Shown here in pieces: positions 46,587 through 55,470 of a DNA stretch of 64,000 nt; within the stretch, counting starts at the first letter, position 1; each line of letters starts with the position of its first letter. Under the pieces are notes generated by a model. The model had not been told where the DNA came from and made no database searches. It was given only the letters and a program-made list of their open reading frames with translations. The stretch comes from Polyangia bacterium (lineage in GTDB: Bacteria; Myxococcota_A; Polyangia; Fen-1088): the NCBI GenBank assembly GCA_036268875.1, contig DATATI010000087.1, positions 121,982 to 185,981 on the forward strand. Direction: 5' to 3'. Both the position numbers and the translations under genes were made by a program.

Positions 46587-48203
46587 ATGGCTCACACCAT
46601 TTGCGGCATCGACCTTGGCACCTTCTCGGTCAAGTTCGTCTTGCTGGAGGTCAGCTTCCGGGCCACGCGCCTGCGCGGGTTGATGGAGACTTCGGTGCCG
46701 CCGGGCGAGGCGCCTTTGCTTGAACGGCAGGCGCGGGCGGTGCGCGCCGGCCTGGCGGAGATCGCCGGCGAGGCCACGCCCTACGTGGCGATCCCGGGCG
46801 ATCAGCTCTCCATTCGTCTGCTGGAGCTGCCATTCACTGAGGCGCGCAAGATCGATCAGGTGGTCGGCTACGAGCTGGAAGGCCAGATCGTCCACGCGCT
46901 GGAAGACGTGGTCTACGATCACGTGGTGGTCGGCAGCACCGACGTGTCGTCGACGGTGCTGGCAGTGGCGGCCAAGCGCGACGACGTGGGCAACATCATC
47001 GCAACGCTGGAGGCGGAAGGCGCGCACCCGCGGGCGCTGTTCGCCGGGCCGGTGGTCTATCGTCAGCTCAGCCGCAAGGCGGTGGAAGGCGCCGACGCCG
47101 GCCCGTGCGAGGCGATTCTGGACGTCGGCCACGCCCGCACCAACATCTGCATCGTGCGTGACGGGCGCGTGCTGGCGGCGCGCACGATCATGCGCGGCGG
47201 GCTGCACCTGACCAACGCCATCGCCCAGGCCTTTGGCTCCGATCAGGATCGCGCCGAGCAAGCCAAGCGCAGCGAGGCGCATCTGATCACGCCGGCGCGT
47301 CCGGCGCGCACGCCGCTCGAGACCCGCCTGGACGGCGTTCTGCGCGATGCGCTGGCGCCTCTGGTGCGGGACATCCGGCAGACGCTGGCCAGCTTTCGGG
47401 CCACCTCGAAGGGCGTGGTGGACGCCATCTTGCTGACCGGCGGCAGCGGGCGCTTGTCCGGGCTGCCGGAGTTCTTCGAGGCCGAGCTGGGGACGCCGAC
47501 CCGCATTCTGGCGGTGAAAGAGCTGCTGGAAGCGCCCGCCGCCAACCCCGCCGCGCTGTCGCCGGTCGAGGGCGACGACGAGGTGGTGGTGGAGGAAGCG
47601 ATCGAGTCGAGCTCGTACGCGCTGGCGGCGGCGCTGGCCCTGGCGGGCAGCCGCGGCGCCAAGGAGATCGATTTGCGCCGCGGGCCTTACGTCTATCGGG
47701 CCAGCTTTTCCATCCTGCGCCAGAAGGCCGTGCACCTGGCCGGCCTGTTCGCCGCGCTGATCGTCGCCGGCGGCGTCGACGTGGGCGCCGCGCTTTCCAA
47801 CCTGGGCGCCGAACGGAGGGAGCTGGACAAGCAGCTCAAGACCGCCACCCAAGAATTGTTCGGCCAGCCGCGCGACGACGCCGAGGCGGTGACCCAGCTT
47901 CTGCGCAAGGGCTTCCGTGAAGAGCTGGCGCCGCTGCCCAAGGCCACGGCGTTCGACCTGCTGGATCAGATGTCGCGCAAGATGCCTTCCGGCGAGAAGA
48001 TCAAGCTGGACGTGATGGAGCTGGACATCCGCCCGAAGAAGACCTTCATCAAGGGCACCGTCGATTCGGCGTCGGCGGTCGACGACATCGCCGCCAAGTT
48101 GAAAGAGGTCGATTGCTTCGAAGAGGTGACCAAGGGCGCCATCACCGAGATCGCCGGCGGCGGCAAACAATTCTCTTTGAACATGACGTCGAAGTGCCCG
48201 TGA
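46587..48203 (+). CDS. gspL: GspL-like type II secretion protein with PilM/actin-like ATPase fold
   Basis: The 538-residue product links the ATPase to the inner membrane. Residues 1-365 form a PilM/actin-like domain (GIDLGTFSVKFVLLE, DQVVGYELEGQI, ILDVGHARTNICIV, LLTGGSGRLSGLPEFFEAEL). A single membrane helix (VHLAGLFAALIVAGGVDVG) and a periplasmic ferredoxin-like domain (KLDVMELDIRPKKTFIKGTVDS) follow. The intact phosphate-binding motifs resemble PilM more than typical GspL, as is common in myxobacteria. Confidence 0.85.
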   Translation: MAHTICGIDLGTFSVKFVLLEVSFRATRLRGLMETSVPPGEAPLLERQARAVRAGLAEIAGEATPYVAIPGDQLSIRLLELPFTEARKIDQVVGYELEGQIVHALEDVVYDHVVVGSTDVSSTVLAVAAKRDDVGNIIATLEAEGAHPRALFAGPVVYRQLSRKAVEGADAGPCEAILDVGHARTNICIVRDGRVLAARTIMRGGLHLTNAIAQAFGSDQDRAEQAKRSEAHLITPARPARTPLETRLDGVLRDALAPLVRDIRQTLASFRATSKGVVDAILLTGGSGRLSGLPEFFEAELGTPTRILAVKELLEAPAANPAALSPVEGDDEVVVEEAIESSSYALAAALALAGSRGAKEIDLRRGPYVYRASFSILRQKAVHLAGLFAALIVAGGVDVGAALSNLGAERRELDKQLKTATQELFGQPRDDAEAVTQLLRKGFREELAPLPKATAFDLLDQMSRKMPSGEKIKLDVMELDIRPKKTFIKGTVDSASAVDDIAAKLKEVDCFEEVTKGAITEIAGGGKQFSLNMTSKCP

Positions 48204-48213
48204 GGAACCAGCG

Positions 48214-48861
48214 ATGAGCGTCCTTGCCTCTGCCAAAGAATCCGCCGGCCGCGTCGTCGGCCGGATCTTCGGCCGCCCGTTCGCCTATATCGGGGCCGAG
48301 TGGAATCGCCTGGCCCCGCGCGAGCGGCGGTCGGTGGCGGCGCTGCTGATCGCCGTGATGGTGGTGGCGGTGCTGCTGTCGGTTTATTTCGTCTTCAGCA
48401 GCATCGGCGAGCTGGAAGAGGGCAACAACACGATCCGCCAGGCGCTGACGGAGATCAGCAAGCACCGCGACGAGTACATGGAGGCCAGGGCGCGCGGCGC
48501 CGCCAATGACGCGCGCATCGGCAACGATCCGCCACAACTGACCAGCGATCTGGAAACCGCGGCGCGCGAGGAGAGCGTGCAGATCGCCGAGTCCAACGAA
48601 CGCCCCACCACGCCGGCCGGTCGCCGCTATGTCCAGCACGACGTGGATCTGAAGATCCGCGACGTCGATCTGCAGTCGCTGACCAAGTTCATGCACCGGG
48701 TAGAGACCGGCCCCCGGCTGATTTATTTTTCGCGCCTGTCGATCAAGCGCCGCTATTCAGAAGCCGAGAAGCTGGACGTCGAGGCCACCGCCACCGCCTT
48801 CGAGAAGCTGCGCGAGGATGCCAAGCCGAAGAAGACCAAACCCGACGGGAAGGACAAATAG
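48214..48861 (+). CDS. gspM: Type II secretion system protein GspM
   Basis: The 215-residue product has a cytoplasmic N-terminus, one transmembrane helix (SVAALLIAVMVVAVLLSVYFVF) followed by a coiled-coil and a periplasmic domain, and a Lys-rich end. It is assigned by topology and by position between gspL and the last gene; sequence similarity in this family is low. It pairs with GspL to anchor GspE. ATG 48214 has GAGGAACC upstream. Confidence 0.8.
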   Translation: MSVLASAKESAGRVVGRIFGRPFAYIGAEWNRLAPRERRSVAALLIAVMVVAVLLSVYFVFSSIGELEEGNNTIRQALTEISKHRDEYMEARARGAANDARIGNDPPQLTSDLETAAREESVQIAESNERPTTPAGRRYVQHDVDLKIRDVDLQSLTKFMHRVETGPRLIYFSRLSIKRRYSEAEKLDVEATATAFEKLREDAKPKKTKPDGKDK

Positions 48862-48863
48862 CC

Positions 48864-50189
48864 ATGGCCCTTTGGACGTTGACGCCCGAGCGGCGGCGGG
48901 CCTTGCGGCGGTCGGCGGCCAACAGCGTGTTTGGTTTCGTGGTCTTTGTGGTGACGCTTTACATCTGGTTCCCGTATGACCGGGCCCGCGACGTGGCCAT
49001 CGCCATGGCCGCCGCGCAGGGGTTGGACGTGGAGATCGGCTCGGTCGGGCGCGCCTTCGGTTTTGGCGTGACCTTTCGGGACATCATCGTGCGCACCCAC
49101 CCGCCCAGCGGCAAACCGACCCGGTTCACGATCGAGGCGGCGCGGGTCACCGTTTCGCCTCTGTCGCTGCTGGGCTCGTCTCCATCGGTGACCATCGACG
49201 CCGACGCTTTTGGCGGCAACATCGTCTTCGAGCAGACCGCATCCAAGCAGAAGGCCAAAGGTCCCTTCACCGTCGGCATCAAGGTCTCGTCGCTGAATCT
49301 GGCCGAGCTGCCCGGGGTGAAGGAAGCCATCAACCTTCCGCTCGGCGGCACGCTGGCCTTGAAGATCGATCTGTCGTCGGCCAGCGGCCGTTACGCCGAC
49401 ACCGTCGGCGCCATCAGCTTTCAATGCGAGGCGTGCGTGGTGGGCGACGGCCACACGCCTTTGCGGGTGGAGGGCAACCCATTTCTCGCCGGCGGCCTGA
49501 CCCTGCCGCGGGTGCGCCTGGGAAACCTCAGCGGTCGGGTGGCGGTGGAAAAAGGCCTGGCCAAGCTGCAAGGCGTGGGCGGCAAGTCTGCCGACGGCGA
49601 GCTGTCGCTGGAGGGCGAATCGCAGCTGCGTGATCCCTTGAACCTGTCGTCGATCAATTTCTACCTGCGCTTCAAGCTGAGCGATGCGCTGCTGAAGAGC
49701 GCCGAACGGCTGGCCACCATCCTGCAAATGGCGGCCACCCAGGGCAAGCGACCGGATGGCTCGTACGGTGTGCGCCTCAGCGGAACGTTCGCCAACATGG
49801 CGCCGCCGGTCTTCACCACGGCCTCGCAGTTCGGCGGGCCGTCGCCGCCGCCTCGTCCGGCGGGACGACCGGGAATCGCGCCGCGGCCCGCGCCGCCGCC
49901 ACCACCGGCCGCCATTCCGTCGCCATCGATGCCGGCGCCTTCCGCGCCGCCGCCGGCCGCGCCTGCCCCGGTCCCCGCGTCAGACATGTACATTGACGAA
50001 TCGAAGGGACCGAATGGCGTCCCGCCTCAGCCGATGGCGGCGCCCCCGGCGGCGCCGCCGCAACCGGCGCCGCCGCCCGCCGAGCCGGGCGCCATTCGCG
50101 GCGCACCGCCCCCACCGACCACCGACGACGACACCGCGACGCCTCCGCCGGCCGCGCCGGGCGAGGGCGAGGCCGAGCAGCAGAAATAG
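48864..50189 (+). CDS. gspN: Type II secretion system protein GspN
   Basis: The 441-residue product has one N-terminal membrane helix (FGFVVFVVTLYIWF) and a large AsmA-like periplasmic beta-domain (IEAARVTVSPLSLLGSSPSVTIDADAFGG, GTLALKIDLSSASG). After residue 320 it becomes a 120-residue Pro/Ala-rich disordered tail with no counterpart in short GspN proteins. GspN is dispensable in many species. It closes the secretion operon, converging with the sigma-54 regulator after 7 bases. Confidence 0.8.
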   Translation: MALWTLTPERRRALRRSAANSVFGFVVFVVTLYIWFPYDRARDVAIAMAAAQGLDVEIGSVGRAFGFGVTFRDIIVRTHPPSGKPTRFTIEAARVTVSPLSLLGSSPSVTIDADAFGGNIVFEQTASKQKAKGPFTVGIKVSSLNLAELPGVKEAINLPLGGTLALKIDLSSASGRYADTVGAISFQCEACVVGDGHTPLRVEGNPFLAGGLTLPRVRLGNLSGRVAVEKGLAKLQGVGGKSADGELSLEGESQLRDPLNLSSINFYLRFKLSDALLKSAERLATILQMAATQGKRPDGSYGVRLSGTFANMAPPVFTTASQFGGPSPPPRPAGRPGIAPRPAPPPPPAAIPSPSMPAPSAPPPAAPAPVPASDMYIDESKGPNGVPPQPMAAPPAAPPQPAPPPAEPGAIRGAPPPPTTDDDTATPPPAAPGEGEAEQQK

Positions 50190-50196
50190 CGCTCGT

Positions 50197-51267
50197 TCAC
50201 GCGTTGCCGGGGGCGAGGCCGTACTTGCGGACCTTGTCGCAAAAAGTGGAGCGCGCCACCGAGAGGGATTTGGCGGCCCGCCGGCGGCTGCCGGCGTTGC
50301 GACGCAGAGCCCACACCAGCACGGCTTTCTCGATCTCCTCGAAGGTGCGGTTGGGCAGGCTTAGCTGATCGTCGCTGCCCACGTCGGCGGGCGAAAACGG
50401 GGACGGTGCGGCCGCCAGCGCCGGTGCGGGCGCTGGCGCTGGCGTCTGGTCGACGTCGTGCAGGCGCACAAGCAATGGCTCGTCAGCGATGCGGAAGCGC
50501 GGCGGGGCCGGCAAATCCAGGTTTGCCGTCTCGATGCGGTCGACGGTGAGGATGGCCGCGCGCCTCATGACGTTGCGAAGCTGGCGGATGTTGCCCGGCC
50601 ATTCGGCAGCGGCCAGAGCGGCGATGGCCGCCGGGTCCAGGACCCGCGGGCCGACCTCGGGGGCGATCTCACGCAGAAAATGTTCGGCCAGAAGAGGAAT
50701 GTCTGTCCTCCGACGGCGCAGCGGCGGCAGCGCCAGCTCGAAGCCGGCCAGGCGGTAGAAAAGGTCGGCGCGGAACGTGCCCCGTTGGGTTTCTCCCTCG
50801 AGGTTGCGCAGGGTCATGGCCACCACGCGCACGCGCACCGCCACCTCGCCCGCGCCACCCACCCGGCGCAGGCGGCCGGTTTCCAGTACGCGCAACAGTT
50901 TGGGTTGCAGCTCCAGTGGCAGCTCGCCGATCTCGTCGAGCACCAGCGTTCCGCCGGCAGCCTCCTCGAACCAGCCGGTTCGACGGCCGGCCGCGCCGGT
51001 GAAGGCGCCGCGTTCGTGGCCGAACAGTTCGCTCTCCGCCAGCTCGCGCGCCAGGGCCCCGCAGTTCACGGCGACGAACGGGCCGCGCGGGTTCGGTCCC
51101 AGTTCGTGCAAGGCGCGCGCGAGAAGTTCCTTGCCGGTGCCGCTTTCGCCGGTGACCAGGACCGGCACGCTGGTCGGCGCCACCGCCGCCGCCCGGGCCA
51201 GCACGGTCTCGAGCTCGCTGCTGCCACCGACAATCGCCGCCAGCGCCTCACTTTTACTTTCACGCAT
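50197..51267 (-). CDS. Sigma-54-dependent Fis-family activator without a receiver domain
   Basis: The 356-residue product has only an AAA+ domain ([36 protein letters not shown]) and a C-terminal Fis-like helix-turn-helix ([24 protein letters not shown]), separated by an Ala/Pro linker. The sensor motif residues (MTLRNLE instead of ATN-x-DL) are unusual. With no receiver, PAS or FHA domain its activity must be set by expression level or protein contact, as in PspF-type activators. It converges with gspN. Confidence 0.9.
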   Translation of the reverse strand: MRESKSEALAAIVGGSSELETVLARAAAVAPTSVPVLVTGESGTGKELLARALHELGPNPRGPFVAVNCGALARELAESELFGHERGAFTGAAGRRTGWFEEAAGGTLVLDEIGELPLELQPKLLRVLETGRLRRVGGAGEVAVRVRVVAMTLRNLEGETQRGTFRADLFYRLAGFELALPPLRRRRTDIPLLAEHFLREIAPEVGPRVLDPAAIAALAAAEWPGNIRQLRNVMRRAAILTVDRIETANLDLPAPPRFRIADEPLLVRLHDVDQTPAPAPAPALAAAPSPFSPADVGSDDQLSLPNRTFEEIEKAVLVWALRRNAGSRRRAAKSLSVARSTFCDKVRKYGLAPGNA

Positions 51268-51411
51268 ACCGCTGTTCTCGGCGCCGGCGGCCGGCGGTTG
51301 CCGGAGATTGCGCCTTTTCAGCGGATTTCAGCGGATTTTGCCGCCTCGGGAAGATCCGGCCAGGCGTTCGTTTTTACGCGCTTCCGCGGGTCCGCCCAGC
51401 GCCGCCATCCA

Positions 51412-52080
51412 TCACGGACCGAGGCCGATCCACTCTTCGCCGGTCTCGCTGATCTCCTTTTTCCAGATCGGCGCGCGACGCTTCAGGCGATCGATGGCGG
51501 CCCGACAGGCGTCGAAGGCCTCGGCGCGGTGAGCGGCGGCGACGGCGATGACCACCGCCATCTCGCCCACGCTCAGCGCGCCTACCCGGTGGTGGATGGC
51601 CACGTGCGCTCCCGGCCACTCGCGCTCGATCTCGTCGGCGATGTCGGTCAGCACCTGTTCGGCCATCTCGGCGTAGGCTTCGTATTCCAGGCGGATGACG
51701 TCCGTACGCTGGCCGTGGCGGCGAACCGCGCCAGTGAAGGTGACGATGCCGCCGCGATCGGGTCCCTCGACGGCGCGAATAACGTCGGCGAGATCCAGCG
51801 TCGTCGCCTTGATGGCCACCCGCCGCCCCGGCGCGCCGCCCCCCGCCACCGGCGGAATCAACGCCAGCTCGTCGCCATCGTGCAGAGGCGCCGCGCTGTC
51901 GGCGAAGGCGCGATTGACCGCTGTCTGCACGCGCGGCAGCAGCGCCGCAATGCCGGTGTGGCGGCCAGCCAGCGCCGCCAACGCGTCCGCGACGGTGGCG
52001 TTGGCGGGCAGCTCGATGGCCTCTTGCTCCCGCCCCAAACGCTCCCGCAGCACCGCAAAGTAGAGGATCTGTATGCGCAC
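51412..52080 (-). CDS. moaDE: Fused molybdopterin synthase MoaD-MoaE
   Basis: The 222-residue product joins both subunits of molybdopterin synthase. Residues 1-82 are MoaD (QILYFAVLRERLG...; ending PPVAGGG), and about 88-222 are MoaE (GGIVTFTGAVR, YEAYAEMAE, HHRVGALSVGEMAVVIAVAAAHR, APIWKKE). The MoaD Gly-Gly, which must have a free C-terminus for thiocarboxylation, is buried in the chain, so processing or an alternative sulfur transfer is needed, as proposed for mycobacterial MoaX. GTG 52080 was chosen because MoaD homology begins there; an upstream TTG (52122) exists. Confidence 0.9.
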   Translation of the reverse strand: MRIQILYFAVLRERLGREQEAIELPANATVADALAALAGRHTGIAALLPRVQTAVNRAFADSAAPLHDGDELALIPPVAGGGAPGRRVAIKATTLDLADVIRAVEGPDRGGIVTFTGAVRRHGQRTDVIRLEYEAYAEMAEQVLTDIADEIEREWPGAHVAIHHRVGALSVGEMAVVIAVAAAHRAEAFDACRAAIDRLKRRAPIWKKEISETGEEWIGLGP

Positions 52081-52168
52081 CCGCGGCGAGTCTAGCCCTG
52101 GAAGGCGGACGAATTCAAGCAACGGCGGGCTTTGGTGAAAAAGTTATCAACAACTAAAGTCAAATAAA

Positions 52169-52198
52169 TGCCGAATGATAGGGTTTTTTGATTCGGCA
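52169..52198. promoter_or_regulatory. 8-bp inverted repeat in the AT-rich gap between moaDE and the SprT-like gene
   Basis: TGCCGAAT and ATTCGGCA are separated by 14 bases in a short AT-rich stretch (about 52136-52200) between two divergent genes. The spacing suggests an operator or a hairpin. T-rich sequence lies in the loop rather than after the stem, which argues against an intrinsic terminator. Confidence 0.35.
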
Positions 52199-52259
52199 GT
52201 GTCCGCTTGATAGGCTTTCGCCGCTTCTACCGAGGGAGCATGGTTAAAGAGAGGCCACA

Positions 52260-53138
52260 TTGAGAAGTCACCTCCGCCCGGATGTCAGCCGTCCGGGCAC
52301 AGGCACCCCCTCGGTCACCCGAGCACAGCTACAGCTCCCGTTCGCGCCCGACCGTCAAGCCGCTGCCGCGCCACCGCCGCCGGCCGACAGTCAATCACGG
52401 CGCGAATTCCGTCCGCCCGAAGCCGCCAGGCAAGTTCGGGCTCCGCGCACCGTCGAGGACGCGACGGACGGCGTGGCGGCGGCGCTGGGGTTGTACCTGC
52501 CCCCCGGCAAGACGCTGGAGCTGCGGCTGACCAACAACCACTACAGCATGATATCCGTGCGCCGGAAGACCGACGGATATCGCTTGCGCCTGCACCACAT
52601 GTTCGTGGGCGCTGGATCGCGGGTGGTGCGCGCGCTGGCTCGCTATGTCGTGCACAACGACCGTCGGGCGTCCGCGCTACTGGGTGAATACATCGAAGAA
52701 CACCAGCACATCATTCGCAAGCAGGTGCGCCCGCCGCGTCAGGTTCGGCTGCGCAGCGCCGGCAAACACCACGACCTGCAGACGATCTTTGACCGCCTGA
52801 ACGGCGAACGGTTCGACGGCAAGCTGGAAGCGCGTATCACCTGGGGGCCGGTGTCCGAACGCAAGCGCCGGCGGCGGTCCATCAAGATGGGCAGCTTTGC
52901 GGTCGAGGATCGCCTGATTCGCATCCACCCCGCCCTCGACCACGGCACCGTGCCCGAGTACTTCGTCTCGTGGATCGTTTTTCACGAGATGCTGCACGGC
53001 AAGCACGAGGTCCTGCGCAAGGACGGCCGCCGTCGCTTCCACACCAAAGAATTCCTGGCCGAGGAGCGTACGTTCTCCGACTATGACCGCGCGTGCGCCT
53101 GGGAAAAGGCCAATCTGGACCGGCTGCTGCGGTCCTAG
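52260..53138 (+). CDS. SprT-like zinc metalloprotease-domain protein
   Basis: The 292-residue product has a SprT-like C-terminal half with the HExxH zinc motif (VFHEMLHGKH, about residue 243) and a third ligand region (FHTKEFLAEE). The N-terminal 70 residues are low-complexity Pro/Ala/Arg. TTG 52260 was chosen because GAGAGG is at proper distance and no later ATG lies in frame before the fold. Bacterial SprT-like proteins have unclear roles; DNA-protein crosslink repair is known only for the eukaryotic SPRTN relatives. It is divergent from moaDE. Confidence 0.75.
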   Translation: MRSHLRPDVSRPGTGTPSVTRAQLQLPFAPDRQAAAAPPPPADSQSRREFRPPEAARQVRAPRTVEDATDGVAAALGLYLPPGKTLELRLTNNHYSMISVRRKTDGYRLRLHHMFVGAGSRVVRALARYVVHNDRRASALLGEYIEEHQHIIRKQVRPPRQVRLRSAGKHHDLQTIFDRLNGERFDGKLEARITWGPVSERKRRRRSIKMGSFAVEDRLIRIHPALDHGTVPEYFVSWIVFHEMLHGKHEVLRKDGRRRFHTKEFLAEERTFSDYDRACAWEKANLDRLLRS

Positions 53139-53268
53139 GCGGGTCGAAAGTCCGGCCGGCCGCGGAAAATGGCTTGTTTCCCTTCCGAAGGGGGGAGGGT
53201 GCTAGACTACACCCTTCGTTTAGGGCGGCGTCGCGGGCGGGGGAAACATCGACACCGCGGAGTTGCCT

Positions 53269-54183
53269 ATGTCGCGACGATTGGTTCGGACTGTGAAGTT
53301 TGGTGGTGCTATCTCGGCCTTTGCGATCGCCCTCGGCATCGGTGCGCCAGCAAGCGCACACACGCGCATGGATATGCCCCCAGCTCGGGATCAGGTGACC
53401 GGGTACAAGCCGCCACCGCGAGCCCAGAGCGACCCCAATCAAGGACAGGTTGGGTTTGTTCTGCCGTGCGGAGTGGCCCGATCGCCATCGCAGCCGGTCA
53501 CGACTTTTGTCGCTGGAAGCACGATCGGAATGAAGTGGACGGAAACCATCCCGCACCCTGGCTGCTTCATCATCGATTTCGCCGCCAATGACACTGGACC
53601 CAACACGACTTTCAACCCCCCTCAGATCGAGCCGCATGCCCCCGGGTTAATGTCGAATGCCGTCTATCAGGCTCAGGTGAAGATGCCCAACACGCCGTGC
53701 ACCAACTGCATCCTACGGATTCGCCAATACATGTCGACTCCGTGTCCCCCAAAACCGCTGAATGATCTCGACAACCTCCTCTATTATTCGTGCGCCAATG
53801 TCATATTGAGCGCGAGCGGCTCTGACGGTGGCGCGACTGGTGGCGCTAGCGGGGCCGACGCGGCTGCTGACAAAGCCGGTGATGTTTCGACTTCGTCAGG
53901 CACGGGCGGCGAGGCGACTGGTGGCACGTTCGGCGGTTCCAGCGGTTCCGGTGGGAGCGGAAGCGGCAGCGGGGGCACGGTGGCCGCAGGCGGCGCGTCG
54001 GGCAGCGGAGGCGCGAGTACGTCCTCCGGCACTGGCGGAGCAAGTGCGGGATCGAGCGCTTCGGAAAGCAGCTCTGGTTGTTCCATCGCGGCATCGTCCA
54101 AATTCGAGCTACTGCCATTAGGCGGAATTGGCATCCTTTTGTTTTTCAGGCGCCGCCGTGCGCGCTCCCTTTCACGTCATTGA
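53269..54183 (+). CDS. SCE4755-type polysaccharide monooxygenase-like protein with MYXO-CTERM-like tail
   Basis: A signal peptide ends ...GAPASA, so the mature chain begins His31 (HTRMDMPPARD). An N-terminal His with a second His in ETIPHPGCFIIDF (His96) is the copper-brace pattern of lytic polysaccharide monooxygenases. Cys pairs (CTNC, YYSCAN) follow. A Ser/Gly-rich linker of about 90 residues leads to SSGCSIAASSK, a hydrophobic helix and RRRRARSLSRH, resembling MYXO-CTERM sorting signals. The protein is probably secreted or surface-anchored and may oxidise polysaccharides. GGAG lies 6 bases before ATG 53269. Confidence 0.75.
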   Translation: MSRRLVRTVKFGGAISAFAIALGIGAPASAHTRMDMPPARDQVTGYKPPPRAQSDPNQGQVGFVLPCGVARSPSQPVTTFVAGSTIGMKWTETIPHPGCFIIDFAANDTGPNTTFNPPQIEPHAPGLMSNAVYQAQVKMPNTPCTNCILRIRQYMSTPCPPKPLNDLDNLLYYSCANVILSASGSDGGATGGASGADAAADKAGDVSTSSGTGGEATGGTFGGSSGSGGSGSGSGGTVAAGGASGSGGASTSSGTGGASAGSSASESSSGCSIAASSKFELLPLGGIGILLFFRRRRARSLSRH

Positions 54184-54348
54184 TGGGAATATGGCCCGGT
54201 TTTCCGGACCAAGCACCAACGAGCCATATTCAGAGCGCAACTCTGCTGCGCATCTGGCGAAAACCTGGGTGTCGGCGGCCATCATTGTGCTCTGCCGTTG
54301 ACGGTTGACCCCGAAGCAGGTAGCCACTGAAGGGCGTAAGGAGAGTCG

Positions 54349-54876
54349 ATGCCGATAACGATGGCAACACCTTTCGATTTCGCGCCCTACCCCTGGATGA
54401 AGTTCGCTCTTGAGGAATACGGCACGGCCGGGATACCTGGCGCCAGGCACAACCCCCGGGTGCTCCTTTACCAGACCGCGGCCGGGGGGGCGCGAACAGA
54501 CGAGACGGCATGGTGTTCGGCTTTTGCCAACTGGTGTATGCGACAGGCAGGAATCAACGGAACTGGACAAGCGAATGCTCGTTCCTGGCTGAATTGGGGC
54601 GAACGGTGTCTCTCTGGCCCAGTTTTTGGCGCCGTTACCGTATTTTCGCGTCCGCCGATCGCTTGGCAGGGCCACGTCGCATTCTACGTCGGACAGCAGC
54701 AGGGGAAAGTCATTGTTCTCGGTGGCAATCAGAGCAACTCGGTTTGCGTCAAAGGATATCCCGTCAGCAGGGTCCTCGGTTATCGGTGGCCGAAAGGCTT
54801 GCCCTTACCCAAAACCGTCGGCGGACTAGCGGCAAGGCAAGATCTCGTCGATGCGTTCGCCCGTTCGGTGGCCTGA
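54349..54876 (+). CDS. TIGR02594-type NlpC/P60-like amidase, candidate peptidoglycan hydrolase
   Basis: The 175-residue product has the family pattern PWMKFALEEYG...DETAWCSAFANWCMRQAG, with probable nucleophile Cys56 and catalytic His109 in GHVAFYVG. There is no signal peptide, so it is exported by another route or acts in lysis of neighbours. Members occur in phage endolysins and in type VI amidase effectors. A downstream gene overlapping by 26 bases encodes a membrane-anchored protein, which suggests an effector-immunity pair. AAGGAG lies at 7 bases before ATG 54349. Confidence 0.75.
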   Translation: MPITMATPFDFAPYPWMKFALEEYGTAGIPGARHNPRVLLYQTAAGGARTDETAWCSAFANWCMRQAGINGTGQANARSWLNWGERCLSGPVFGAVTVFSRPPIAWQGHVAFYVGQQQGKVIVLGGNQSNSVCVKGYPVSRVLGYRWPKGLPLPKTVGGLAARQDLVDAFARSVA

Positions 54877-55450
54877 GATCGTGCAAGCGCTGGTTTTCGT
54901 GATGATGGTGGCCGTTGCGATCTCGTCATTGGGAGATCCGGCTCATCTCGCGCTTGGCGAGCCTGCCGATCGTACGACGGTCCGTGATCGTGATGCGAAT
55001 TCTCTGGCTCCCCTTGAGTCATCGGGACGGACAAGGCGAGCAAAAGCCGGGTCAGCGGGCGTCCTCAACACCGCTCATGCCGCTATGACAGAGCTCGTAT
55101 CAGCGTTGATGTCTCAAGATGTCGCCCGTCTCCTGACGTGCTTCTCAAGAACACGTCCCTGGAAGCTATCCGTGACCGCAGAGGGGGGCGGGCGCCGACC
55201 GACCAAGTTTACGTATAAAGCTTTGGCCGACGGATTGAGGCCCGGGGGTGATTTCCGCGACGTGATCCTTGGCGATGGTGGAGACAAAAGCTTCCGTGGC
55301 GAAATCCTAGAGGCGAAAGGATCGCCATGGCAAGCGAAGACAGCTACTACTTTCATCCCGCCTGGCGAGCCGAGAGACCCGTCGGTTTTCGTGAAATGGC
55401 GTCACGAGGGAAACCTGTTCGTCGTCGACGAGATTGGGTTCCCTTTCTGA
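54851..55450 (+). CDS. Membrane-anchored or exported protein, possible partner (immunity?) of the amidase
   Basis: I do not recognise a family. The 199-residue product begins with one hydrophobic segment (IVQALVFVMMVAVAISSLG), which would place the rest in the periplasm, and contains a globular domain from about residue 75 to the end (WKLSVTAEGG, DRFRDV-like GGDFRDVILGDGG, VDEIGFPF). ATG 54851 overlaps the amidase stop by 26 bases. Periplasmic location and coupling are what would be expected for an immunity protein against a cell-wall amidase, but this is inference from arrangement only. Confidence 0.6.
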   Translation: MRSPVRWPEIVQALVFVMMVAVAISSLGDPAHLALGEPADRTTVRDRDANSLAPLESSGRTRRAKAGSAGVLNTAHAAMTELVSALMSQDVARLLTCFSRTRPWKLSVTAEGGGRRPTKFTYKALADGLRPGGDFRDVILGDGGDKSFRGEILEAKGSPWQAKTATTFIPPGEPRDPSVFVKWRHEGNLFVVDEIGFPF

Positions 55451-55470
55451 TCCATACGCCAGTGTTCCGG

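Noticed and set aside
52144..52152. TTATCAACA resembling a DnaA box in the AT-rich gap
   Set aside because: Only one copy, no cluster, and no dnaA, dnaN or gyrB gene nearby; not an origin.
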